Below, in pieces: positions 18,166-25,823 of a stretch of DNA of 64,000 nucleotides. This DNA is from Eubacteriaceae bacterium (GTDB taxonomy: Bacteria > Bacillota > Clostridia > Peptostreptococcales > Anaerovoracaceae): the NCBI GenBank assembly GCA_902362435.1, contig CABIWW010000001.1:131684-195683 (forward strand). Direction: 5' to 3'. Below the pieces are notes generated by a model. The model saw nothing but the letters and a program-made list of their open reading frames with translations. It was not told the origin of the DNA and made no database searches. Each line of letters begins with the position of its first letter. Within the stretch, counting starts at the first letter, position 1. Position numbers and translations under genes: made by a program.

Positions 18166-19659
18166 ATGATAGGAAAACCACTTAAAGATCGTACATCATG
18201 GGACAAGGCGGATGAATTCTGCTGGTACATGGAGACGATGCATCCTGACGAAGAGGTCAGACGCCAGTTCCGCCTTGTCAAGATCGACGGGACGGAATTT
18301 ATTGAAATATGGTCGATACAATGGGGCGGAGAGACTCTGCTGGGCAGGTATGAGGTAGTAAAAAGATTCAGGCATGGCATGTCGGACTACATAATGATGA
18401 ACGAGCCGGAACAGGAACCGCCGTTTGGCGTGTACAGCTACACATTCAGAATGTTCAGCAGGACGGTAGTAAGGATCTACAATATAAAACCGGAGCTCAA
18501 GGCAAAGCTGATAGAGCTGTACGCTCCGGAGCAGAGTGCGCAGAGCGGCAGCAGCGGCGAGGACGCCGGTGTGATACAGGAAGATGAAGATTTGTTAAAC
18601 ACTGAAGAAGATATTGGTAGTGCGACATCCGAACAGCAAGTCTTCACGCAGGAGGAATGCAGAGCGAGGCTGTCAGAAGCCACGGAGAAATTCTTTGCGC
18701 AGTTTTCAGATAACGGTTCGCATACCGGTGACGGCAGCTTTACATTCCTGTACACCGACGACAGGAGTGTCTACGATTACTGGGATCTGCAGTTTGTACT
18801 GAACAATGACACGCGGTCGCACAAAGAGATCGCGCCGCTTTTTCCTGAAGACAACAGAAGTCCGCATAAGCTGTACATGGCGGTGCTGGGCAGAGAGGAT
18901 ACTTTTGAGCTGCAGAAGCTCCTTGACGGCGGATATGACAAATGCCCGCACGATTTCAGGATCTTCGGGAGCTATGCTTCGGAAATCGCCGGCGGTCTCA
19001 GGATGGCCGAAATATGTCGTCAGGAAACCGTACATGATGAAAAGCAGAAAAAATTTGCAGAAAGAGCAGTGCAGATTTGCAGGAGGCTCATAGAACTGGG
19101 ATATTTCAGCACGGAAAATGAAGTGTGCGAGTTTTTCAAAACAAAATATATACCGCGGATGAAAGCCGTGTATGGACCGGCGCAGGAAGCGCTCGCAAAG
19201 CTTAGTGAGATCGACAGAGAGTGCGGTGGCGTTTCTGAAAGCGAGAAGGAAATCCGGATCTACACTGAGATCGTTGTGCCGGCGGTCAGAACTGAAGAGC
19301 TCAAGATGTCGTGGACGCAGCATCTGGTGAAGGCGACGCTCGAAAAGGTGGAATTCTGCAGGTCGCAGCTCAGGGTGCATCTGACCTTCAGGAACAACAG
19401 CGATTTCACATTCTTTTTCTTTGCGGATGAGGTGACTCTGCTGCAGAACGGCAGAGAGCTGCAGCCTGACGTCATAGATTACAGCATGCTGCCGGCTGAT
19501 ACCGTGCACAGTCACACCTCGTCATCGGGCGTGCTGATATTTGATGTAAAGGATCCGCAGAAGGATTTCAGGCTGATCATCGATGGCTCGTATATCGGAT
19601 CGGAGGATGAGGATAAGTGTGAAGCGGAGTGCTATTTTGAGTTTGCTGTGGAAGTGTAA
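18166..19659 (+). CDS. Uncharacterised 497-residue protein
   Basis: Not recognised. The N-terminal ~110 residues are rich in aromatic residues. An acidic Ser/Gly/Glu linker (~120-155) follows, then a helical middle. The last ~130 residues look like a beta-sandwich (LRVHLTFRNNSDFTFFFFAD and a strand-rich tail), loosely recalling secreted DUF4352-type folds, but no signal peptide is present. TGGAGG precedes the start. It begins 50 bases after csm6 on the same strand, yet its GC-rich codon use matches the host rather than the cas genes, so an immune role is doubtful. Confidence 0.6.
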   Translation: MIGKPLKDRTSWDKADEFCWYMETMHPDEEVRRQFRLVKIDGTEFIEIWSIQWGGETLLGRYEVVKRFRHGMSDYIMMNEPEQEPPFGVYSYTFRMFSRTVVRIYNIKPELKAKLIELYAPEQSAQSGSSGEDAGVIQEDEDLLNTEEDIGSATSEQQVFTQEECRARLSEATEKFFAQFSDNGSHTGDGSFTFLYTDDRSVYDYWDLQFVLNNDTRSHKEIAPLFPEDNRSPHKLYMAVLGREDTFELQKLLDGGYDKCPHDFRIFGSYASEIAGGLRMAEICRQETVHDEKQKKFAERAVQICRRLIELGYFSTENEVCEFFKTKYIPRMKAVYGPAQEALAKLSEIDRECGGVSESEKEIRIYTEIVVPAVRTEELKMSWTQHLVKATLEKVEFCRSQLRVHLTFRNNSDFTFFFFADEVTLLQNGRELQPDVIDYSMLPADTVHSHTSSSGVLIFDVKDPQKDFRLIIDGSYIGSEDEDKCEAECYFEFAVEV

Positions 19660-19784
19660 AGCAGAGAGCCATTGTAAAAAGATGACTTTGATTTGATGAT
19701 GTGCGATGGCATCAGGCAGGTAAAGATTGATGATTCAGTATCTGTATAAGATGCTTTTGAATTCAAATGAAACTCTTTTTATTT

Positions 19785-19824
19785 GAAAAAAACTCAGTCC
19801 CGCTGGTGTGCAGGGCTGAGTTTT
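19785..19824 (-). terminator. Rho-independent terminator of the manganese catalase gene
   Basis: Read on the minus strand, AAACTCAGCCCTG pairs with CGGGACTGAGTTT and is followed by a T-run. It lies about 50 bases beyond the catalase stop codon. Confidence 0.75.
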
Positions 19825-19873
19825 GCTGTAGTGGCGTGCTGGCGCTGCATCATGGCTGCAGGTCGTCCCGCGA

Positions 19874-20551
19874 TCACGAGTTCGGCGGAGTGAAGGACGG
19901 CGGTGCGGCCTTCGTGTCTCCGAACGCATTGGCAGGCGACGGAGTGGAAAGATCGAAATACATCCTCGAGTCCTCGGTGACACCAAAGTCGTGGTTCGAG
20001 CCGGTATCCTGGATCTTGTTGAAGGCTTCGCGGAAAAGCGCATTGTGTGCTTCTTCGCGGTTGAGCAGGAAATCGATGGTTTCCCTGACCTTCTTGTCGT
20101 CGATCTGTCTGTAAAGGTATTCGTAGACGACTTTTGCACGCTGCTCCGAAGCGATATTTGAGAGCAGGTCGGCGCACAGGTCGCCGGTGACTGTCACGTA
20201 GTCGCCGGTCCATGAATAGCCGGAAGAATTGATCAGGCCGGGGTTGAGCCCCAGCAGCACGTGGCTCTGGATCTCGCCTGCGCCGACAGCTGAGGCGTCC
20301 ACATCATGACCGTTCAGCAGGTTGATCGTCTCTGCGACCATTTCCATATGGCTCAGCTCTTCGGCTGCGATATCCATGAACAGATCCTTGATAGTCGGAT
20401 CCTTTATGCGAAAACTCTGCGACATATACTGCATCGCGGCTTTAAGCTCGCCGTTGCCGCCGCCGAGCTGTTCCTGCATCAGCGCTGCGTAGTGCGGATT
20501 CGGCCTTTCCACAGCTACAGGATGGAATAATTGTTTTTCGTGTTTGAACAT
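19874..20551 (-). CDS. Manganese-containing (non-haem) catalase
   Basis: Decomposes hydrogen peroxide with a dimanganese site in a four-helix bundle. 225 residues. Metal-ligand helices are recognisable: AAEELSHMEMVAETI (Glu and His), the SNIASEQRAKVVYEYL helix, and LLNREEAHNALFREAF. The C-terminus is a proline-rich tail. The start at 20551 was chosen because AAGGAGG lies nine bases upstream on this strand; eleven extra codons upstream lack a site. It is transcribed divergently from the transglutaminase-like gene and fits the oxygen-defence theme set by the superoxide reductase later in the window. Similar proteins are often called spore-coat CotJC-like. Confidence 0.88.
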   Translation of the reverse strand: MFKHEKQLFHPVAVERPNPHYAALMQEQLGGGNGELKAAMQYMSQSFRIKDPTIKDLFMDIAAEELSHMEMVAETINLLNGHDVDASAVGAGEIQSHVLLGLNPGLINSSGYSWTGDYVTVTGDLCADLLSNIASEQRAKVVYEYLYRQIDDKKVRETIDFLLNREEAHNALFREAFNKIQDTGSNHDFGVTEDSRMYFDLSTPSPANAFGDTKAAPPSFTPPNS

Positions 20552-20685
20552 AGCGTTAAACCTCCTTCCTGATAGCATCTGCATAAATGCTGAAAAATAT
20601 TCGCTCTTTAAAAAATCGCATATATGATGTATGATTAGTCATAACAAACTTTAAAACAAAAAAGCTCAGAAACAGGGGGCAGTGA

Positions 20686-21417
20686 ATGGAACGATATTTG
20701 AGAGAAACACCGATGCTGGACTTTTCGGCGCCATCGATCAGGGCTCTGATCAGAGAGAGAGGTTGGGATGCTCCGGGTCGGGGATACGCGTGCGCCGCGG
20801 CAGACGGCAGCTTTGAAAAAATAAGATCGATATACGATTTCGTGCGCGATGAGATCCTGTTCGGGTACAACACGGACGACAGCATCCCCGCTTCAAAAGT
20901 GCTGCGCGACGGATACGGCCAGTGCAACACCAAAGGCACGCTGTTCATGGCGCTGCTGCGCGCATGCGGGATCCCGTGCCGCATACACGGTTTCACGATA
21001 GACAAAAAGCTGCAGAAGGGAGCGATGACGGGATTCGTCTACAGGTCAGCGCCGCAGGAGGTTTTTCACAGCTGGGTGGAAGTCCTGCTCGAGGGAACCT
21101 GGTATGAACTCGAGGCATTCATCCTTGACAAAACATATCTGCAGAAGCTCCAACAGGCAAACAGCAGCTGCACGGGAGCGTTCTGCGGCTACGGCGTGGC
21201 AGTGCGCGATTTCCAGGAGCCCGTGATAGACTTTGACCGGAACAGCACATACATACAGAGCGAAGGCATCACGCAGGACTTTGGGATATACGACTGCCCG
21301 GACGATCTGCTGAAAGAACACCATCAGGAAATGTCCGCCGCGAAAGCTTTCCTTTACAGGCACCTGGGCCGGCACCTGATGAACCGCAACGTGAAAAAAA
21401 TACGAAATGGCCGCTGA
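20686..21417 (+). CDS. Transglutaminase-like (papain-fold) protein
   Basis: 243 residues with the Cys-His-Asp signature of the transglutaminase-like superfamily: GYGQCNTKGTLFMALLRACG (Cys near residue 84), VFHSWVEV (His near 126) and LEAFILD (Asp). There is no signal peptide, so it is probably cytoplasmic, acting as a protease-like or amide-processing enzyme; the substrate is unknown. It stands alone, divergent from the catalase gene. Confidence 0.8.
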   Translation: MERYLRETPMLDFSAPSIRALIRERGWDAPGRGYACAAADGSFEKIRSIYDFVRDEILFGYNTDDSIPASKVLRDGYGQCNTKGTLFMALLRACGIPCRIHGFTIDKKLQKGAMTGFVYRSAPQEVFHSWVEVLLEGTWYELEAFILDKTYLQKLQQANSSCTGAFCGYGVAVRDFQEPVIDFDRNSTYIQSEGITQDFGIYDCPDDLLKEHHQEMSAAKAFLYRHLGRHLMNRNVKKIRNGR

Positions 21418-21511
21418 GCCGCATTTTGCATCTTTAAAAAAACTTTAAGCGCCATGAAAGATGTGGTATATATAGTAGCAGAGCATTTTACAGTAAAAAG
21501 AGAGGCATGAT

Positions 21512-22468
21512 ATGCAAAAATTGACTGATAAGAAGATCGCGGTGGTCGGAGCAGGCGGGGTAGGCGGATACATGGCCGGGATGCTCGGCAGAGTCTGCAC
21601 GCACCTGAGTGTTGCGGCCAGAGGCAAAAGACGGGAGGCGCTGAGCGAACACGGCATAGTTCTGCACAGCGACCACAACGGAGAGATCGTATCGAGACCT
21701 GAACGCATTGTGACGACAGCTGAGCTGGGCGAACAGGACTATATTTTCGTCTGCGTGAAGAACTATTCCCTTGAATCGGTGTGCAAAGACCTGCAGCCGG
21801 CGGTCGCCAGGGATACTGTGATCGTGCCGGTGATGAACGGGGCGGACACAGGTGAGAGGATAAGACAGTTTATCGGAAAAGGCACTGTTGTCGACTCGCT
21901 CATATACATCGTGACATTTGCGAACGAAGATTTTTCCATAACGCAGCAGGGCGATTTTGCAAATCTTCGGATAGGGATACAGAATGCCGACGATGCTCAG
22001 AAACGAAAGATCGACGAAGTCTCCGATATACTGAGTGCGGCAGGCATAGACCATGAAAAAGCCGATGACATCGAAACGGAGATATGGCGAAAATACATAC
22101 TCAACTGCGCATACAATGTCGAGACCGCGTTTTACGACAACACGATAGGGCAGCTGCGCGACGATCCCGTGAAGGCGAAGGAGTACGAGACGCTTGTGGA
22201 AGAGGCGTATCATGTGGCGCAGGCGAAGGGCGTCAGCGTCACGCAGGAACATATAGATCGGATCATAAACAGGTTTTACAGAGAGCTCGCGTACGGTGCT
22301 ACGAGTTCGTTGCAGCGTGACGTCTGCAGCGGGCGCACATCGGAGCTGGAGACATTCAGCGGATATATAGTTCGGGAAGCAGACCGGCTGGGAGTCCCGG
22401 CACCGCTTTCGCGCAGGGTGTACGAAGGGCTGAAAGAGATCTGCGAAGGCAGGAGATCGCAGGTGTAA
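21512..22468 (+). CDS. Ketopantoate reductase family (ApbA/PanE) oxidoreductase
   Basis: NADP-dependent 2-dehydropantoate 2-reductase family. 318 residues. The Rossmann motif GAGGVGGYMAG opens the protein, CVKNYSLESV follows the cofactor half, and VPVMNGAD plus EIWRKYILNCAYN are in the family's substrate-binding region. It could make pantoate for CoA synthesis, but the family includes reductases of other 2-keto acids and no panB or panC is nearby, so I give no gene symbol. AGAGAGG precedes the start. Confidence 0.82.
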   Translation: MQKLTDKKIAVVGAGGVGGYMAGMLGRVCTHLSVAARGKRREALSEHGIVLHSDHNGEIVSRPERIVTTAELGEQDYIFVCVKNYSLESVCKDLQPAVARDTVIVPVMNGADTGERIRQFIGKGTVVDSLIYIVTFANEDFSITQQGDFANLRIGIQNADDAQKRKIDEVSDILSAAGIDHEKADDIETEIWRKYILNCAYNVETAFYDNTIGQLRDDPVKAKEYETLVEEAYHVAQAKGVSVTQEHIDRIINRFYRELAYGATSSLQRDVCSGRTSELETFSGYIVREADRLGVPAPLSRRVYEGLKEICEGRRSQV

Positions 22469-23222
22469 GCGGAGCGGTCATACGAAAGTGTGGACGATCC
22501 CGGAAACGGTGCAGATCGTGCAGGCTGTATAGAATGCGCAGCGCAGAGTACGCGGGAATGCAGAGCGTGCTGACTACTCGGGCTGTATAGCATATGCAGC
22601 ATGCGCAGCGAAGGGCCTAGGCATTTTCTGCGGGGTCAAGTTTTTTATGCAAAAATTATGCACGTGTATTTTTGAAGCAGGCGTTTATGAGCACGTCATG
22701 ATTGTATATAAATCGTGCTCTAGCAGGGGATTTTCATACAGTGCATTGTACTTTTTTTAGTCGTTTTCAATGGGTTTCGTAAATGGGTTACGGTCGGCTT
22801 TCGCCGGCCCTGCAAAGAGCTGCAGTTTAGGCGAGATATGCAGCTTTTTTGATGCATTTTGTGCATGATTATGCATCTGATCCCTGGTTTATGCGCGAAA
22901 AATGTATATGTATTTTTTCCCAGAGCATCACTATTACGAAAAAAGCTAAAACACATGGGATTTTATGCATTTAACATAATGTGGAAATTAAAAATGCGGG
23001 TGAATTTCTCTGCCTGTACATGTGCGATCCACCTTCCTGCACTTGCGTGATTCCTTAACCGGCGTCTTCGAAGCCCGCTGCCACCTGAGGGCTCCGCAGT
23101 CGCTGCCTGCAAAGCTGCGCCCTCAACACCTGCCCCTTGCATTGATACCCGATAATGCTTATTATATATCATGAAGTAAGAAGCAACGAATGAAAGGATA
23201 AAACAATGATCGGCAGGTGGAT
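22469..23222. other. 754-base gene-free stretch
   Basis: No convincing gene on either strand; the few open frames lack ribosome sites and recognisable sequence. Contents: short GC-rich echoes around GGCTGTATAG (near 22524 and 22582), a GGTCGGC/GCCGGCC hairpin near 22793-22810, and the terminator at 22818-22850. Two octameric TTATGCAT-like sites occur near 22870-22975. It may hold a small RNA or decayed gene material. Confidence 0.4.
22818..22850 (+). terminator. Orphan Rho-independent terminator
   Basis: AGCTGCA (22818-22824) pairs with TGCAGCT (22839-22845) and runs into six T. It is 350 bases after the nearest upstream gene, so it may end a small transcript from the gene-free stretch. Confidence 0.55.
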
Positions 23223-23894
23223 ATGACAGATAAGATCATCATAGTAGAAGACGATGCCGCGCTGGCTGCCGGACTTGGCAGAGCGCTGGCGTCAGAACAG
23301 CGTGATATAAGGATATGCGGCAGGCTGGCAGATGCGGAAAAGCTGATGACAGGATCCGTACCTGTTCTTGTGATACTGGACGTGAATCTTCCGGACGGCA
23401 GCGGGTACGATTTTCTCGAGCGGCTCAGGCAGCACAGCGACGTGCCTGTGATACTGCTGACTGCGAACGACATGGAGGCCGACATCGTCAGCGGGCTCGA
23501 GATGGGTGCAGACGACTACATAACGAAGCCTTTCAGTCTGGCGGTGCTCCGGGCGAGGGTGAACACGCAGCTTCGCAGGAAAGCGACCAGGCAGACCGCC
23601 GTATGCATCGGCAGATATCGTTTTGACTTCCGTCGTATGGAGTTTTACGCGGACGGCAGGCCGGTGGAACTCAGCAAGACAGAGCAGAAGCTTCTGAGGA
23701 TATTTGTGGAAAACCGCGGGATCACGCTCAGCCGCAGCGATCTCGTGGATCGCGTGTGGACTGACGGGGCGGAGTATGTAGATGAAAACGCGCTTTCCGT
23801 GACGGTCAAAAGGCTCAGGGACAAGCTGGGCGCGAAGGACGATATAAAGACTGTGTACGGCAGAGGCTATATGTGGGTGAAGGAAAATGAGTGA
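23223..23894 (+). CDS. OmpR/PhoB-family response regulator
   Basis: DNA-binding half of a two-component system. 223 residues. Receiver domain: IIIVEDDAAL acidic pocket, phospho-acceptor Asp in VILDVNLPDG, switch Lys in ITKPFSLAVL. The C-terminal winged helix ends in GRGYMWVKE. I chose ATG 23223 over GTG 23217 because spacing to the weak GGCAGG site is better. It overlaps the kinase gene by eight bases. With the ABC genes after it, the layout matches BceRS-BceAB-type peptide-antibiotic sensing and detoxification modules. Confidence 0.9.
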   Translation: MTDKIIIVEDDAALAAGLGRALASEQRDIRICGRLADAEKLMTGSVPVLVILDVNLPDGSGYDFLERLRQHSDVPVILLTANDMEADIVSGLEMGADDYITKPFSLAVLRARVNTQLRRKATRQTAVCIGRYRFDFRRMEFYADGRPVELSKTEQKLLRIFVENRGITLSRSDLVDRVWTDGAEYVDENALSVTVKRLRDKLGAKDDIKTVYGRGYMWVKENE

Positions 23895-24840
23895 TATCAT
23901 GATGGCTGCAGTCGTGACAGCAGCTGTGATCATCGCGCTGGCATCAGCAATCGCGGCGGCTGTGATGTACATGAAACAGCGCAGGGTCATGGACAGCATC
24001 GAAGAAATGCTCGAGACCGCCAGAAAAGGCAGCTTTACAGAACATGATTTCGACGAGTCGAGATTTTCCGCACTGGAAAACAGGTTCGCTGATTATCTGG
24101 CGACATCGGAGATATCGGCACAGCGCGTGAAGAGCGAAAAAGACAAGATCAAGACTCTGATCGCCGATATCTCACATCAGACAAAGACGCCGATCGCGAA
24201 CATACGGCTGTATTCGGAGCTGCTTGACGAGATGGAGCTGCCGCAGGCTGCGAAAGAGTGCACTTTACAGCTCCATGCACAGACTGAAAAATTGAGTTTC
24301 CTGATAACTTCGCTGGTGAAGCTGTCGCGTCTGGAAACTGGGATAGTAGCACTGCATCCGGAAGTCGGGAGCATCGGGCAGCTCGCAGAAGAGGTCGCCG
24401 TATCATACAGGGAAAAAGCTGCAGCTAAGGGGCTGAGCCTGGCTGTGATGCCGGGAGAAGAATGCACCGGTATGTTCGACAGGAAATGGACGGCAGAGGC
24501 ACTGGGGAACATCATAGACAACGGGATCAAATACACGGAGAGTGGCGGTGTGACCGTGAGTGTGAAAAGATACGAGATGTTCGTCTGCATAGAGGTGAGC
24601 GACACGGGCGCCGGAATAGACGAGAAGGAGATGCCGCGGATCTTTGCGCGGTTTTACCGGGGGAAAGACACGCACGGACAGGAAGGCGTCGGGATAGGGC
24701 TTTATCTTGCCCGGGAAATAATCTCGGCAGAAGGCGGATATATAAAGGTCAGTTCGGCGGCAGGCAGGGGTTCGACATTTGCAGTGTTCCTGCCGGCAGC
24801 GGGGAAGGATGCACCGCGGAGCGCCGGGGATCGCGGGTGA
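23887..24840 (+). CDS. Membrane sensor histidine kinase
   Basis: 317 residues. One N-terminal membrane segment (~5-28), almost no extracellular loop, then a DHp domain with H-box ISHQTKTPIANIRLYSELL, N-box ALGNIIDNGIKYT, G1 VSDTGAGIDE, F-box and G2 GVGIGLYLAREI. The missing sensor domain is typical of intramembrane-sensing kinases that learn about the drug from a partner ABC transporter, which is encoded just downstream. Translationally coupled to the regulator gene. Confidence 0.9.
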   Translation: MSDIMMAAVVTAAVIIALASAIAAAVMYMKQRRVMDSIEEMLETARKGSFTEHDFDESRFSALENRFADYLATSEISAQRVKSEKDKIKTLIADISHQTKTPIANIRLYSELLDEMELPQAAKECTLQLHAQTEKLSFLITSLVKLSRLETGIVALHPEVGSIGQLAEEVAVSYREKAAAKGLSLAVMPGEECTGMFDRKWTAEALGNIIDNGIKYTESGGVTVSVKRYEMFVCIEVSDTGAGIDEKEMPRIFARFYRGKDTHGQEGVGIGLYLAREIISAEGGYIKVSSAAGRGSTFAVFLPAAGKDAPRSAGDRG

Positions 24841-24906
24841 AAATCTTACAGAACTGTTAGGATCTGCTGCGCGCCGGAAATAATGTGGAAAGATTGTTTT
24901 GATATC

Positions 24907-24950
24907 ATCTGTATGAAAGGGCGGAGAGTCTCTTTCGTACAGATTTTTTT
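24907..24950 (+). terminator. Terminator or attenuator between kinase and ABC genes
   Basis: ATCTGTATGAAAG (24907-24919) pairs with CTTTCGTACAGAT (24932-24944) through one G-U pair, then seven T. It either ends the regulator-kinase transcript or limits read-through into the transporter. Confidence 0.75.
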
Positions 24951-25000
24951 GACCGCCGCATCGCGCGGCAGCTGACGGTGGCGGTGAAAGGAGAAAACAT

Positions 25001-25819
25001 ATGGCGATACTTGAAACGAAAAATCTTAAAAAGATATACGGCAGCGGTGCCGGCGAGGTGCGGGCGCTGGACGGCATCGACATGTCAGTCGAAAGTGGTG
25101 AATTCGTTGCAGTCGTGGGTTCATCGGGATCAGGAAAGTCCACGCTGCTCCACATGCTCGGAGGTCTCGACAGGCCGACGTCCGGCAAAGTGTTCGTGGA
25201 CGGCAGAGACATATTCTCGTTGAAAGATGAGGCGCTGACGATTTTCCGCAGAAGAAAGATAGGATTCGTCTTCCAGGCGTACAATCTAGTGCCGGTCCTT
25301 AACGTATACGAAAACATCGTGCTTCCCGTGGAGCTCGACGGCAGGAATGCCGACCGCGGATTCATCAGCAGCATAACGGAGACTCTGGGCATAAGCGATA
25401 AGCTTGCTAACCTGCCCGGGCAGCTTTCCGGAGGTCAGCAGCAGAGAGTGGCGATCGCGAGGGCTCTGGCGACGAAGCCTGCGATACTGCTGTGCGATGA
25501 ACCGACAGGCAACCTCGACAGCAGGACGTCGCAGGATGTGCTGGGGCTGCTCAGGATAACGAGCCGGCAGTACGCCCAGACGATAGTCATGATAACTCAC
25601 AATGAGGAAATAGCGCAGCTCGCTGACCGAATCATCAGGATCGAAGACGGCAGGATCAGTAATGGCGGACTTGTAAACGACAGCGCGGAAGTCTTCGGAG
25701 GCACAGCCGCAGATGCCGGTGCAGAGCCCGGTGTAGGCAGAGTCGTAGCCTTAACCGACAGAAATGGAGTCGACAGCGCCGCAGCTCACAGTTCCGGAGC
25801 CGGCAGACAGGGGGAGTGA
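25001..25819 (+). CDS. ABC transporter ATP-binding protein (antimicrobial-peptide export/MacB type)
   Basis: 272 residues. Walker A GSSGSGKST near residue 41, Q-loop FQAYNLVPVL, signature LSGGQQQRVAIARAL, Walker B ILLCDEPTGNLD and the switch His in MITHNEE. The LolD/MacB/BceA type pairs with FtsX-like permeases. A ~45-residue Ala/Gly-rich C-terminal extension follows the conserved core. AAAGGAG precedes the start. It is followed four bases later by its permease. Confidence 0.92.
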   Translation: MAILETKNLKKIYGSGAGEVRALDGIDMSVESGEFVAVVGSSGSGKSTLLHMLGGLDRPTSGKVFVDGRDIFSLKDEALTIFRRRKIGFVFQAYNLVPVLNVYENIVLPVELDGRNADRGFISSITETLGISDKLANLPGQLSGGQQQRVAIARALATKPAILLCDEPTGNLDSRTSQDVLGLLRITSRQYAQTIVMITHNEEIAQLADRIIRIEDGRISNGGLVNDSAEVFGGTAADAGAEPGVGRVVALTDRNGVDSAAAHSSGAGRQGE

Positions 25820-25823
25820 CGCG

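Noticed and set aside
19860..21420. Catalase and transglutaminase-like genes as spore-coat pair
   Set aside because: CotJC-like catalases and coat transglutaminases exist, but no sporulation promoter or other coat gene is visible here.
22859..23050. 63-codon plus-strand frame in the gene-free stretch
   Set aside because: No ribosome site, no recognisable sequence, and it begins just after a terminator without a promoter.
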